Shown: positions 33,305 through 43,758 of the stretch, piece after piece
Numbering within the stretch: position 1 is the first letter of the stretch
Layout of the letters: each line of letters starts with the position of its first letter
Assembly (NCBI GenBank): GCA_019120315.1
Contig: DWVJ01000033.1
Location: forward strand, 1 to 48,552
Source of the DNA: Candidatus Ruminococcus avistercoris
GTDB lineage: Bacteria; Bacillota; Clostridia; Lachnospirales; Lachnospiraceae
DNA length: 48,552 nucleotides
Direction of reading: 5' to 3'
Made by a program: the position numbers and the translations under genes
Notes under the pieces: model-generated
Seen by the model: only the letters and a program-made list of their open reading frames with translations
The model's database searches: none
Told to the model about the DNA's origin: nothing

Positions 33305-34144
33305 TCAGTAATAGCATCCGTGCTGCTGCTGCCATTCGTTGATCAAATTAATATTGTCTTTTTCCACGGAATTCATATCCGCGATCAGACTGTTGGCGTC
33401 GCTGTAGCCGCACTGCTGCTGTGCCTGCTGATACCAGTCCTTTCCGGCAACCCGGTTATAAATGTCTCTTGCCGTATCGCTTTTATTCGGATCGAAAGAA
33501 TAACCGTAACGGGCCAGGATCTCGTTGATGGCCAGCTGGGAGCGGGAATGCATCACTTCCACACTGGCGTCCACCATGCTGTCCAGTTCCGCCTGGGTCA
33601 GCAGCCGCTCGCTGCTGTAAGGAAACATAAAGTCCGTAACGGGAGCCTGCAGGCCGTATTTCACCGCTACGTATTCCACTGCAGGCGCCTGGGTGGGAAC
33701 CGGCGTGGCCGCCGGGGCCTGAGTGGGAACCGGCGCGGCCGTCGGAGCCTGAGTGGGAGCCGGAGCAGCCGTCGGATCTGCAGTCACTTCCGCCGGAGCC
33801 TGAGTCTCTTCTTTCTCCTTCGTATCCCCTTCCTTCGCATCCGCCTGCTCCAGAAGCGCGTCCAGTTCTTCATCTTCCCGGCTGCTGCTGTCCAGACTGG
33901 TTTTGATCAGCACCGCCGCCAGCACCAGGATCAGCACGCCCAGTACCGCTGCCGCCGCGATCAGTGGGCGGCTTGTCTTTTTCCCTTGCTGCGGTTCCGG
34001 CCTATAATGCGGCTTCCTTTCCTGCTGCGGCTGCCAGCCCGCCCCCTGCCCGAAATGAGGCTGCGGCTCATGCAGCGGCGCGCCGCATTCCCCGCAGAAG
34101 CGGGCGCCGTCTTCATTTTTTGCTCCACATCTTTCACAATACAT
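33305..34144 (-). CDS. zinc-ribbon, single-pass membrane protein with YARHG domain
   Basis: The 279-residue product has an N-terminal zinc ribbon (CERCGAKN, CGECGAPL), a basic stretch, one membrane segment (about residues 64-82), an extracellular low-complexity linker with imperfect PTQAP repeats (about 120-160), and a YARHG domain (SSERLLTQAEL...NEILARYGYSFD, about 175-225). YARHG proteins are surface proteins of unknown function, thought to bind peptidoglycan. The ATG at 34144 has AAAGGAG and overlaps the addA stop by 11 bp. Confidence 0.85.
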   Translation of the reverse strand: MYCERCGAKNEDGARFCGECGAPLHEPQPHFGQGAGWQPQQERKPHYRPEPQQGKKTSRPLIAAAAVLGVLILVLAAVLIKTSLDSSSREDEELDALLEQADAKEGDTKEKEETQAPAEVTADPTAAPAPTQAPTAAPVPTQAPAATPVPTQAPAVEYVAVKYGLQAPVTDFMFPYSSERLLTQAELDSMVDASVEVMHSRSQLAINEILARYGYSFDPNKSDTARDIYNRVAGKDWYQQAQQQCGYSDANSLIADMNSVEKDNINLINEWQQQHGCYY

Positions 34145-37100
34145 TGTCTTCTCCTTTTCTCCTTCCCCCATCGTCTATCTCTTCACAGACAATGGATCGT
34201 CCCATGGTAAAAGAATAAATAATCTCTTCTTTTACCTTTTTCCCAGTGGTCCTCTCCAGGACCTCTTTATAGTAATCCAGCTGCTTTTTATATTTTTCTC
34301 TCAGGATCTCCTCCCGGTAGATATGATCCGTCTTATAGTCCACCAGGACGATGCCGTCACCTTCGTAAAAATAAGCGTCGATGATTCCCTGTATCAGAAC
34401 CGTATCTTCTGTTTCCTTCTGGCTTTGTCCTCCGGCCAGGATCCCAATATCCGCCGGCAGACCCATGGTGAAGGGCTGCTCCCGAAACAGCCTGCCTTCT
34501 TCACTGGCCTTCGCCATCCTTTCCCCCAGCCTGCTGCGCCGCAGTGCTGCCAGATCCCGGGGATCGACGGCACGACGCATCTCTTTTGTCAGCTTCCCTT
34601 GTGTCTCCATCTTCAAAAGCTGGGCTTTGATATCTTCCAGCGTGCCTTCCCCTGTATAATCCAGCAGTTCCAGCGCCCGGTGATATGCCGTACCACGTTC
34701 GGCGCCGGTCAGCGCCGGTTCCTTCTCGCTGATAAAACGGGGAATCAACGGTATAATATCCGGCTCAAAATACAGCTCCTGCGCCGCTTCTTCCTGCTCC
34801 CTGGCTTTCAGTTCCGATACCGTCACCTTCACCGGAAGGTCTTTCTGGCTTTCATAGGGATATACATAAGAAAACCGTTCTTTCAGCTGTTCCCGGAACC
34901 CGCCGTCGAACACCTCCTGTCCGTCCCAGGAAGAAAGCCGTTCTTTGCTCATCTTCCGGCTGACGCGGCGCTGCAGCTCGTTCACTGTCAGTTCCTCCGG
35001 CGTGATGATTTGCAGCGTAAAGTTTCCTTCTTTTTTCTCCCAGACGCCTGCCCCGTCCGGTATTTCACAGCGCTCGTACAGGGGCGCCAGTTCCCGGCAT
35101 CCGGCCAGAGCCGGCAGAATCCAGCTGAAGTAGTCCCGCCCCTTTTCCATCATCCAAAGGGGCAAAAGCTCTTCCTCCTGCTCCCGCGCCCAGGCACAGT
35201 CCTTTGCCCTTTTTTCCAGCCGGTCGATGGTTCCTGTCAGGATCAGCTGCTCCCTGGCCCTCGTGACCGCCACGTAAAGGATCCTCAGCTCTTCGCTTAA
35301 GTTTTCCTGCAAAAGCTTCTGCCGCACCGCCTGTTTAAACAGCGAGGGCGTGCGGATCCTTCTTTGCAGATCGACGGCGTCCATCCCGATACCCAGTTTT
35401 GGATGGATCACAAAGGAGGCATTCAGATCCTGCAGATTAAACCGCTTCCCCAGACCGGAAAGAAACACCACCGGAAATTCCAGCCCCTTGCTTTTATGGA
35501 TCGTCATGATCCGCACCGTATCCTCTTCCTCTCCCAGCACATTGACTTCCCCGAAATCCACCTGGCTTTTTTGCAGCTGTTCGATATAACGGATGAAGTT
35601 AAACAGTCCCCGGTAGCTGGTCTTCTCATAATCCCGCGCCTTTTCCTGCATCATGCCGATATTTGCGCTTCGCTGCTTTCCGGCCGGCATGGCCTTGACA
35701 TACTGCCCGTAACCGGTCTTTTCCAGAATCAGTGTGATCAGCTGATGAATCGGGGTGTAAGGAACCTGGGCGCGGATCTCATCCAGCAGTTTCAAAAAGG
35801 CTTCCAGCTTTTCCCGCAGGTCTTTTTGTTTCCCCGCCGCCGCATAGCGGCAGACGGCGTCATACAGACCGGGCTGGGGAAATTCCACCCGAACCGCCGC
35901 CAGTTCCCGGGCGCTTATGCCGCCGATGGGCGACGCCAGCACGCTGGCCAGGGGGATATCCTGTCTGGGATTGTCGCAGATATGCAGATAGTTTAAAAGC
36001 ACCACCACCTCAAGAGCGTCGAAATAGCCGGTTCGCGTCGTGACATGGGTGGGGATCCCCATGGACTGCAGCACTCTGGCAAAGGTCTCCCCGTAACCGC
36101 CGCCGATGGAGCGCAGCAGGATCACACAGTCGCCGTACCGCACAGGGCGCAGTCCCGCGCCGCCCCGGTCCAGCACCTTATCGCTGCCCACCATGGACAG
36201 GATCTTTTTTCCGATCATCCTGGCCTCCAGCTCTTTTGCCAGATCCCGTCCGCCTTCTTCTTTTACCGCTTCGCTGTCTCCCTCGATCATCAGGATCTGC
36301 GTGCGGCAGTCGGTTCCATCCGGGTAGGACGCGCCGGCCGTAAGCGCAGCCTGCCCGTCGTAATCCACTCCGCCGAAGCTGCGGCGCATCATCCGCGAAA
36401 ACAGCATATTGGCAAAATCCAGCACTTCCCTGCGGCTGCGGAAATTCTGATGCAGGTCGATCCGCGTCCCAGACTTTGGATCTTCCCGGTAACGGTGATA
36501 TTTTTCCATAAACAGTTCCGGGTCGGCCAGCCGGAAACGATAGATACTCTGCTTTACGTCGCCCACCATAAACAGGTTTCCCTGTCTTGAGATACTGCCC
36601 AGCAGCATCTCCTGCACATAGTTGCTGTCCTGATATTCATCGATCAGAATCTCTTCGAACTGTTCTGCCAGCTCCCTGGCCGCTTTGGTGCGGACACAGA
36701 CGCCGTCGCGGCGCTCCACCAGTATGGACAGCGCCAGATGCTCCATATCGGCAAAATCCAGAAGATTCTTCTGCCGCTTTTTCTCACGGAAACGCTCCAT
36801 AAAGCGAAGCGTCAGTTCCGTCATCCAAAAAATCAGCGGCCGGCAGCCGGCGGTGGTTTCACACAGTTCCCGTCCAGACATGTAAAAATACGTCTCCCGG
36901 ATCGCTCCGATGGCATCCTTAACCTTCTCCCGGATTTCTTTTACCTGTTCCCGCAGACTGTCGGACACTTCATCATCCCGCTTCGCGGACAGACGCTCCC
37001 ATTTAGGCTGCCGCACTTTTTCGTAAAATTCTTCGTAATCCGAAACCCTCTGCAGTCCGCAGATATACTGTCTGTCCGCCTCCAGCGCCTTCCGGTACAT

Positions 37101-37829
37101 ATAAGGACCGAATCTTTGCTCCGTCAGAGAAAGGGCGTATCCGTTCAGAGCCAGACATTCCTGCAGTTTCTCTTCCACATCCCTGCAAATCATCTGCATC
37201 CATGGCGTTTCCTGCAGTTCCCTCACAGAATCTCCCTCGTAAGACCGGCTGCAGGAACGCAGCCACTCGTCGGGCCAGGGATGGCTCATAGAAACATCAT
37301 AGAGATTTATGATCCTTTCTTCCAGTACGTGATCTGATTTTCCCGGAGCGGCGCACTCCACAAACCGGCGGAATTCCTCTCCGCCCTTTTCATATGCTTC
37401 CTCCACCACTTCCCGGGCCACATCTGATTTCAGAAGTTTCAGTTCTCCCTCATCCGCAGTCCGGTAGGAAGGATCCAGATCGATCAGGTGAAAATAATTG
37501 CGGATCACATACGTACAGAAGCCGTCGATGGTACTGATCCTGGCGTTGTGAATATAGGAAGTCTGCCGCTGCAGATGCTCATTGTCCGGTTCGTTCGCCA
37601 GTCTTTCTTCCAGCGCCGCCATGATCCGGTCCCGCATCTCTCCCGCCGCCGCCCTGGTAAAGGTCACCACCAGAAGATGATCGATGTCCACCGGATGGCG
37701 GGAGTCTGTCACCATTTCCACGATCCGCTCCACCAGCACCGCCGTCTTTCCAGAACCGGCGGCAGCGCTGACCAGCACATCTTTACCGTGCTGACGGATC
37801 GCCTGGCTTTGTTCCTTCGTCCATTTCAT
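34134..37829 (-). CDS. addA: helicase-nuclease subunit AddA
   Basis: AddA is the UvrD-type 3'-5' helicase and one nuclease of AddAB, which resects double-strand breaks and recognises Chi for RecA loading. The 1231-residue product has Walker A in SAAAGSGKTAVLVERI, DEYQDSNYVQEML, LHQNFRSRREVL, IMTIHKSKGLEFPVVFL and, at the C-terminus, the nuclease motif GIIDAYFYEGDG and LVDYKTD. Length matches the family. It overlaps addB by 47 bp. Confidence 0.97.
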   Translation of the reverse strand: MKWTKEQSQAIRQHGKDVLVSAAAGSGKTAVLVERIVEMVTDSRHPVDIDHLLVVTFTRAAAGEMRDRIMAALEERLANEPDNEHLQRQTSYIHNARISTIDGFCTYVIRNYFHLIDLDPSYRTADEGELKLLKSDVAREVVEEAYEKGGEEFRRFVECAAPGKSDHVLEERIINLYDVSMSHPWPDEWLRSCSRSYEGDSVRELQETPWMQMICRDVEEKLQECLALNGYALSLTEQRFGPYMYRKALEADRQYICGLQRVSDYEEFYEKVRQPKWERLSAKRDDEVSDSLREQVKEIREKVKDAIGAIRETYFYMSGRELCETTAGCRPLIFWMTELTLRFMERFREKKRQKNLLDFADMEHLALSILVERRDGVCVRTKAARELAEQFEEILIDEYQDSNYVQEMLLGSISRQGNLFMVGDVKQSIYRFRLADPELFMEKYHRYREDPKSGTRIDLHQNFRSRREVLDFANMLFSRMMRRSFGGVDYDGQAALTAGASYPDGTDCRTQILMIEGDSEAVKEEGGRDLAKELEARMIGKKILSMVGSDKVLDRGGAGLRPVRYGDCVILLRSIGGGYGETFARVLQSMGIPTHVTTRTGYFDALEVVVLLNYLHICDNPRQDIPLASVLASPIGGISARELAAVRVEFPQPGLYDAVCRYAAAGKQKDLREKLEAFLKLLDEIRAQVPYTPIHQLITLILEKTGYGQYVKAMPAGKQRSANIGMMQEKARDYEKTSYRGLFNFIRYIEQLQKSQVDFGEVNVLGEEEDTVRIMTIHKSKGLEFPVVFLSGLGKRFNLQDLNASFVIHPKLGIGMDAVDLQRRIRTPSLFKQAVRQKLLQENLSEELRILYVAVTRAREQLILTGTIDRLEKRAKDCAWAREQEEELLPLWMMEKGRDYFSWILPALAGCRELAPLYERCEIPDGAGVWEKKEGNFTLQIITPEELTVNELQRRVSRKMSKERLSSWDGQEVFDGGFREQLKERFSYVYPYESQKDLPVKVTVSELKAREQEEAAQELYFEPDIIPLIPRFISEKEPALTGAERGTAYHRALELLDYTGEGTLEDIKAQLLKMETQGKLTKEMRRAVDPRDLAALRRSRLGERMAKASEEGRLFREQPFTMGLPADIGILAGGQSQKETEDTVLIQGIIDAYFYEGDGIVLVDYKTDHIYREEILREKYKKQLDYYKEVLERTTGKKVKEEIIYSFTMGRSIVCEEIDDGGRRKGEDNVL

Positions 37830-40800
37830 CTGCCCTCTGGCACCTCCTTTTCATCATCTCCCACAGTTCTTCATTGGGAAAGGATTTCAGTTTTCTGTAT
37901 TCATAGCCCCAGATCCGCTCGTCAAACCCGCAGACGGCCCGATAGGCGCAGTACTCGCATCCCTTTTTATTTCCCAGCACGTAGGGACGGATTGCGGCTT
38001 CTCCCTCCAGGATCCGATCCCCGATTTCCTGCATTTTTTCCCGGGTAAAGTCCAGCATCAGACGCAGATTTTCCTCGGAAGTCACCGCGGAATTTTTGGA
38101 ACAGCTGCCGTCTTTATTGTAAGACAGCGGAAATACGATGGAAGGATTTTTCACGCCTCCCGCGTTATGATCCATCCTGTCCAGGATCCCGGGATCTTCA
38201 CTGGACAGCCCTTTCATCCGCAGTTCTCTCAGCATATCCTTTTTCACATCCTCTTCCCGGCGGTCCCAGCCGGAAAGCAGCAGCGGATCCTGGATCCGGT
38301 AGTAGAAAATTCCCGCCGGGCGCACCGTTTTTTCCGGGTACTGCTGCCGGGTGATCTCCATGGCCGCATTCAGATACACCGCCAGCTGTAAAGACAGGCC
38401 GTGATAGATTTCCGTAAGGCTGAAATCCCGGCTGCCGGATTTGTAATCAATGACCCGCACGTAACACTCCTGTTCCTCCTCACAGAGATCGATGCGGTCG
38501 ATGCGTCCCTTCACCATCATCTTTCCGTCTTCCGACAGCGGAAGCGCCAGGGTATAGCGGTTATCCATCGCAAAGGAAACCTCGAAACCGCCGGGCTCGA
38601 AGTCGCCGCACTTTAACTGCTCCTGCAGCGCCCAGACGCTTCGTTTCAGCAGGCGCAAAAGACGCTCTTTCATATATCGGCTTCTCTCGCTGCGCTGCAG
38701 GACCTCATACCCTTCCTGCTTAAGCACGCCTTCCAGGCTCACGCCGATCAGCCTTTCCAGATCTTCCCCGGACACCGTCCTCCAGGCCAGCCCTTCTTCC
38801 TTTAAGAGTCGGGCAAACCGCTCCAGAGATTCATGGAGCACATTTCCCAGATCCATATCGTTAAACTCGCAGTACACCCGTTCTTTCAATCTCAGGCCAT
38901 ACTGCAGAAAATGGGAAAAGGCGCAGGCTGCAAACCGTTCCAGACGGGTGGCGCTGTTTTCCATCACCTTCCCGTAGAGGGCCCGCGCCGCCGCTTTTCC
39001 GATGGTATCCGCCGCATTTTCATAGAAAGCGGCCTCCACCATCTTTTCCAGCGCAGGCCTGGTTTTCTCATGGCGCGCATACCACCCAAAAAGCTCCCGG
39101 TAGCGGTCGTCTTCCTGTCCTTTCACCGCGTCCTCCAGTCCTTTTACCACCAGGGAAAAGCCCTGCACCGGAGACTCCAGCAGTTCATAACCCGACGTCT
39201 CCTCCTGGATTTCCACCTGGGGAAACAGCTTTTTCACCGTATGGATCAGATAGGCCGGGCCGGCGCTGCTCCCATCCGGCCGGACATGGGAGTAGGAAAG
39301 GTACAGCCGCCTGGAGGGCCTGGTCATGTTCAGATACAGATAAAATCTCTGGATCCCCATATCCTCCCGCTGCGTGGGCGCAAGCTCCACATCCCGCTCC
39401 TTTAGGAACTCCCGCTCCGCCTCCGTCAGGATCCCTCCGCCGGACGCAGGCTGCGGAATGACGCCTTCATTGACGCCCACGAAGAACAGCGCCTTGATAT
39501 CCGCCAGCCTGGTCCTTTGCACATCTCCCACCAGCACCTGATCCGCCGTCGGGGGAATGATCCCCACCTGAACCTTCAGAAATCCCGCTTCCAGGATCTG
39601 CTGATATTCCTGCAGCGTCACCGTCTCTTCTCCCAGCACCGCCGTCAGTTTATCAAAAAATCCCATCACAATGCCGAAAATCTGCGCATACTCCTTTACA
39701 AGAGCAGCTTTCCCCTCTTTTTCAAATGATTGCTCCTGTATTTTTAACTTTTTTTGAATCTCCAGCCGGACGATGAAATGATACAGGGCGGTGGTCCGCT
39801 CCCGCATCGTGCGTTTTTTCCCCGGCAGTTCCCGGACAAAATCTTCCACCTCCCGGACAAAAGCGGCCCGGATGCGATTGATTTTTTCCAGGTCTTCCAT
39901 GGTCATATCAGACAGTCTGCCCGTAAATTCCTGGTTCCACCGGCTAAACCCCCGGATACCGAAGGCCAGAACATAATTTTCCAAAAGATCCGTTTCTTCC
40001 CGGGAAAGATCCGACATACCGGTGCGCAGATAGCGAAATACACTCTCGTAGGAAAAACGGGAAACCGCCATATCCACCGCTGAGCGGATATATTCCACAA
40101 AGGGATTCATCAGCACAGACTGCTTACGGTCCAAAAAATAGGGAATCCCTTCCCGCTCAAAGGCCTGGGTCACATAGCTTTCATAGCCGGGAAGATCCCC
40201 CGTCACCACGGCAATATCCCGGTAACGGTACCCTTCCTCGCGAAGGAGACGGCGGATCCGCGCCGCCGCGCACTCCATCTCTTCCATAGGGCCGGAGGAT
40301 GCCTGCACGTGAATGGCCTGCGGCTTCTTGGCGTACCGTCTTCCCCCTGTCCGAAACAGATTCTGTTCCAGAAAAGCCATCTCCGGCGAATGGGCGAATC
40401 TTCCCTCCGGGCCTTGACTTATGTAAACTGGTTTTTGGATTTCCACACCATTTTCCCGGGCTGTCCGATACAGCCTTTCTATGGTCTTACGGCTGAGGAA
40501 AAACAGCTGGCTGCCTCTTTTGTCCTTCTCCTTAAGACTTTCCCGATCTGTGGTTACCGTGACGTAGGTCTGCCTGCTAAGGCGCAGCAGCTTTCCCAAC
40601 ACCTGATTCTGAATCGGCGTAAAACCAGTGAAACCGTCCAGCACTACCGTGCTGTCCTTCACCAGACGTGACCGGTCGATGACCCGGCAGAGCACATCCA
40701 GAATCTCCTCCGGCGTCACGTAACGCTCCTGCATATATTCCGTAAACTGACGGTAAACGGTCTGCACATCCATCAGCTTCCCCCGCAGGAGAGAACCTTC

Positions 40801-41241
40801 CTCCGCCAGAGTGATCAGCCGGTTAAGATCCTCCGCTCCCAGCCGGTACTGGGCCAGCTCGGAAATCATGGATTTCATCTCGTCGATATAACCCGGCTTT
40901 TTCAGATTGCCCCCCAGATATTCCAGTTTTTTTCGGTTTCTCTGGGCAATTTTTTGCAGCACCAGCGTCTTTCCCGTATCGTCCAGAAGAGGCTTTAAGT
41001 CTCCTCCCACCTCATTGAAGATCCGGTAAGCCAGCCTTTGAAAACTGAGAATATCGATATTCAGCACCGCATGGGCCGGGTGCATGGACACCAGCTCCTT
41101 TTGCGCCTGCATGGAGAACTGCTCCGGTACCACCAGAAGATACGTCCTTTTTGGATGTTTTCCGGACTCCTCGATCAGTTTTTTATAAATCCAATGGGAT
41201 TTTCCCGCTCCGGAAGGTCCCGCAATCAACTGTAACGCCAT
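37783..41241 (-). CDS. addB: helicase-nuclease subunit AddB
   Basis: AddB is the partner of AddA, with a degenerate helicase fold that reads Chi and a C-terminal nuclease with a structural iron-sulfur cluster. The 1152-residue product has Walker A in AGPSGAGKSHWI, the nuclease motif VIDYKSGSRDF, and four cysteines for the cluster (one in FAACAFSHFLQYG, three in CEYCAYRAVC). The start at 41241 has AAAGGCGG; the frame from 41322 would begin before the promoter. addB precedes addA, the usual order. Confidence 0.96.
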   Translation of the reverse strand: MALQLIAGPSGAGKSHWIYKKLIEESGKHPKRTYLLVVPEQFSMQAQKELVSMHPAHAVLNIDILSFQRLAYRIFNEVGGDLKPLLDDTGKTLVLQKIAQRNRKKLEYLGGNLKKPGYIDEMKSMISELAQYRLGAEDLNRLITLAEEGSLLRGKLMDVQTVYRQFTEYMQERYVTPEEILDVLCRVIDRSRLVKDSTVVLDGFTGFTPIQNQVLGKLLRLSRQTYVTVTTDRESLKEKDKRGSQLFFLSRKTIERLYRTARENGVEIQKPVYISQGPEGRFAHSPEMAFLEQNLFRTGGRRYAKKPQAIHVQASSGPMEEMECAAARIRRLLREEGYRYRDIAVVTGDLPGYESYVTQAFEREGIPYFLDRKQSVLMNPFVEYIRSAVDMAVSRFSYESVFRYLRTGMSDLSREETDLLENYVLAFGIRGFSRWNQEFTGRLSDMTMEDLEKINRIRAAFVREVEDFVRELPGKKRTMRERTTALYHFIVRLEIQKKLKIQEQSFEKEGKAALVKEYAQIFGIVMGFFDKLTAVLGEETVTLQEYQQILEAGFLKVQVGIIPPTADQVLVGDVQRTRLADIKALFFVGVNEGVIPQPASGGGILTEAEREFLKERDVELAPTQREDMGIQRFYLYLNMTRPSRRLYLSYSHVRPDGSSAGPAYLIHTVKKLFPQVEIQEETSGYELLESPVQGFSLVVKGLEDAVKGQEDDRYRELFGWYARHEKTRPALEKMVEAAFYENAADTIGKAAARALYGKVMENSATRLERFAACAFSHFLQYGLRLKERVYCEFNDMDLGNVLHESLERFARLLKEEGLAWRTVSGEDLERLIGVSLEGVLKQEGYEVLQRSERSRYMKERLLRLLKRSVWALQEQLKCGDFEPGGFEVSFAMDNRYTLALPLSEDGKMMVKGRIDRIDLCEEEQECYVRVIDYKSGSRDFSLTEIYHGLSLQLAVYLNAAMEITRQQYPEKTVRPAGIFYYRIQDPLLLSGWDRREEDVKKDMLRELRMKGLSSEDPGILDRMDHNAGGVKNPSIVFPLSYNKDGSCSKNSAVTSEENLRLMLDFTREKMQEIGDRILEGEAAIRPYVLGNKKGCEYCAYRAVCGFDERIWGYEYRKLKSFPNEELWEMMKRRCQRADEMDEGTKPGDPSAR

Positions 41242-41281
41242 AATCCGCCTTTCACCTGCCCTCTTTAACACTTCTTGAACT

Positions 41282-41310
41282 ATCATACACAGCAGCCGGC
41301 CAAAAAGCAA
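41282..41310 (-). promoter_or_regulatory. sigma-A promoter of addBA
   Basis: TTGCTT (41305-41310) and TATGAT (41282-41287) on the minus strand, 17 bases apart with a TG extension, 41 bases before the addB ATG. Confidence 0.6.
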
Positions 41311-41376
41311 GCGGCCGCGCATATTTTCCGCCGCCCGCTAATATGATATATAGAGAATATGCAAAGGGGTGTGAAA

Positions 41377-41823
41377 ATGAGTTCCAAAACGAAAATCGTC
41401 GTGTTACATATGAAAGAAGTCGTCTATACTGCCATCTTCCTTGTTCTGGCCGTTTTGACAGTGGTGCTTCTTTTTTTCATGTTCGGCTCCGGAAAAGATC
41501 AGGAAGGAACGGCCGCATCCGGCAGCGTTCCCAGGTACGTGGCCGGCGTCTATACCACCTCGATCGAATTAAACGACAATACCTTTGATGTCCAGGTGAC
41601 CGTGGATTCCGATCATATCAATTCCATCTCCCTGGTCAATTTAAGCGAGAGCGCCACCGCCATGTATCCCCTGATGGAGCCGGCGCTGGAATCTTTGGCC
41701 GATCAGATCTGCGAAACCCAGTCGACGGAAAATATATCCTTTGACGAGGACAATAAATATACCTCCATGCTGCTTCTGGAAGCAATAAAAACGGCACTGT
41801 CCAAGGCAGTGCCGCAAAATTAA
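41377..41823 (+). CDS. membrane-anchored protein with a degenerate FMN_bind-like domain
   Basis: The 148-residue product has an N-terminal membrane anchor (about residues 17-38) and an outer domain with the FMN_bind pattern: RYVAGVYTTSIELND, FDVQVTVDSDHINSISLVN, then KYTSMLLLEAIKTALSKA. The D-x-x-S-G-A-T flavinylation box before the last helix is replaced by FDEDNKYTS, so covalent FMN is unlikely. The role is unknown. The ATG at 41377 has AAAGGGG; the longer start at 41359 is not supported. Its last codons contain the terminator of the convergent nadE. Confidence 0.75.
   Translation: MSSKTKIVVLHMKEVVYTAIFLVLAVLTVVLLFFMFGSGKDQEGTAASGSVPRYVAGVYTTSIELNDNTFDVQVTVDSDHINSISLVNLSESATAMYPLMEPALESLADQICETQSTENISFDEDNKYTSMLLLEAIKTALSKAVPQN
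41784..41814 (-). terminator. terminator of the nadE operon, inside the neighbouring coding end
   Basis: On the minus strand CGGCACTG (41807-41814) and CAGTGCCG (41792-41799), seven-base loop, followed by TTTTTATT. It lies within the last codons of the convergent plus-strand gene. Confidence 0.75.
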
Positions 41824-41830
41824 TCTTTTC

Positions 41831-43747
41831 TTACTGTTCCAGCCGCTCCAGTTCATCCATCCAGATGCGTACACAGCCGTCGCTGGGCATACGCCAGTCT
41901 CCCCTCGGGGAAACGGCCACGCTTCCCACCCGCGGTCCGTCCGGCAGACAGGAACGCTTGAACTGCTGCGCAAAGAAACGGCGGTAAAACGTTTTCAGCC
42001 ATTTAAGAATTACCTCTTCCTCATACTGGCCTGCAAACGCTTTCTTCGCAATCCGGTAAATCTTCGCCGGGCCAAATCCGGCCCGCATCATGTAGTACAG
42101 ATAAAAATCATGAAGTTCGTAGGGGCCCACCAGATCTTCTGTCTTCTGGGCGATCACGCCGTCTTTAGGCGGCAGAAGCTCCGGACTCACCGGCGTATCC
42201 AGCACATCCAGCAGGATCGCCGACAGTTTTTCATCCCCGCAGGTATCGGCGTAATACCGTACCAGATGGCGCACCAGCGTCTTTGGCACCGACGCGTTCA
42301 CCCCGTACATGGACATGTGATCCCCGTTATAGGTCGCCCAGCCAAGGGCCAGCTCCGAGAGATCCCCCGTACCGATCACCAGTCCGCCGGACTGATTGGC
42401 GATATCCATCAGCACCTGCGTCCGCTCTCTGGCCTGGGAATTTTCATAGGTCACATCATGGACGTCCTGGTCGTGTCCGATATCCCGGAAATGAAGGGTC
42501 ACCGCCTCTTTGATATCCACCTCCCGCAGACTGGCGCCCAGACATCTGGTCAGTTCGCAGGCGTTCTGGTATGTCCGGTCCGTGGTACCAAAGCAGGGCA
42601 TGGTCACCGCCGTGATCTGGCTTCTGTCTTTTCCCAGGGAATCAAAGGCTCTGGCCGTCACCAGCAGGGCCAGGGTAGAGTCCAGACCGCCGGAAATCCC
42701 CACCACCGCATTCTGGCAGTTGGTGTGTTTCAGTCTCTTTTTCAGGCCCATGGTCTGAATATTCAAAATCTCGTCACAGCGCTTTTCCCATTCCTCCTTC
42801 GCGGAAGGCACAAAGGGCCTGGGATCGAAATACCGGTCCAGCTGCGTCTCCTCCGCCCGCAGCGTAAAGGGAATCACCTGATAACCCCTTTGATCCGCCG
42901 CAGGGTAAGAATTCATCTTTCTGCGCTCCGCCGTCAGCCGCTGCACGTCCACATCCCCGTAGATCACAGTATTTTCAAACCGGGGCGCTTCTGCCAGCAC
43001 TTTACCGTTTTCCGCAATCAGGTTATGGCCGCCGAATACCAGGTCTGTGGTAGACTCTCCCTCTCCTGCCGCCGCATAAAGGTAAGCGCAGACCAGTCTG
43101 GCGGACTGTCCCGCCACCAGCTGACGCCGGTAATCGTCCTTTCCCGTCTCCTCATCGCTGGCGGACAGATTGACGATCACAGTGGCGCCCGCCAGGGCAT
43201 GGCGGATGCTGGGCGGCGCCGGCGCCCACAGATCCTCGCAGATTTCCGCAGCCACCGTAAGGCCGGGGACGTTGACGCAGTCAAACAGCAAAGAACTTCC
43301 AAAGGGAACCTCTTCTTTCCCCAGGCGCACCGTCAGCGCCTGTTCCGGCCCCGGCAGGAAATGACGCCCCTCGTAAAATTCCCGGTAGGAAGGAATGGAG
43401 GTTTTGGGCACCAGTCCCAGGATTTTCCCCCTGCACAGGGCCGCCGCCACGTTGTACAGCTTTCCGCCGTATTCAAAGGGCAGACCGACAAAGATCAAGG
43501 CGTCCACATCCTTTGTTTCCTCCGCCAGCAGCAGCAGCTCTTCCCTGGCACGAGTCAGAAGGGTGTCCTGGCAGAACAGATCACCGCAGGTGTAGCCGGT
43601 GATACAAAGTTCCGGCAGCGCCATCACTTTGGCTTTCTTTTCTTCCATCCTGTGGATACACTCCACCATCTGTTCCCGGTTGAAAACGCAGTCCGCTACC
43701 TTTACATCCGGCGTCGCCGCCGCCATTTTTACAAATCCCTGTCTCAT
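41831..43747 (-). CDS. nadE: glutamine-dependent NAD+ synthetase
   Basis: NadE amidates deamido-NAD to NAD+, with an N-terminal glutaminase feeding ammonia. The 638-residue product has the nitrilase-type triad: Glu in LPELCITGYTCGD, Lys in PKTSIPSYREFYE, Cys in AAEICEDLWAP; then the synthetase P-loop VVGISGGLDSTLAL and GTGDLSELALGWATY, GVNASVPKTL. Length is that of the long glutamine-dependent form. It follows hslO by 11 bp. Confidence 0.96.
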   Translation of the reverse strand: MRQGFVKMAAATPDVKVADCVFNREQMVECIHRMEEKKAKVMALPELCITGYTCGDLFCQDTLLTRAREELLLLAEETKDVDALIFVGLPFEYGGKLYNVAAALCRGKILGLVPKTSIPSYREFYEGRHFLPGPEQALTVRLGKEEVPFGSSLLFDCVNVPGLTVAAEICEDLWAPAPPSIRHALAGATVIVNLSASDEETGKDDYRRQLVAGQSARLVCAYLYAAAGEGESTTDLVFGGHNLIAENGKVLAEAPRFENTVIYGDVDVQRLTAERRKMNSYPAADQRGYQVIPFTLRAEETQLDRYFDPRPFVPSAKEEWEKRCDEILNIQTMGLKKRLKHTNCQNAVVGISGGLDSTLALLVTARAFDSLGKDRSQITAVTMPCFGTTDRTYQNACELTRCLGASLREVDIKEAVTLHFRDIGHDQDVHDVTYENSQARERTQVLMDIANQSGGLVIGTGDLSELALGWATYNGDHMSMYGVNASVPKTLVRHLVRYYADTCGDEKLSAILLDVLDTPVSPELLPPKDGVIAQKTEDLVGPYELHDFYLYYMMRAGFGPAKIYRIAKKAFAGQYEEEVILKWLKTFYRRFFAQQFKRSCLPDGPRVGSVAVSPRGDWRMPSDGCVRIWMDELERLEQ

Positions 43748-43758
43748 AGTCCCTCCTC

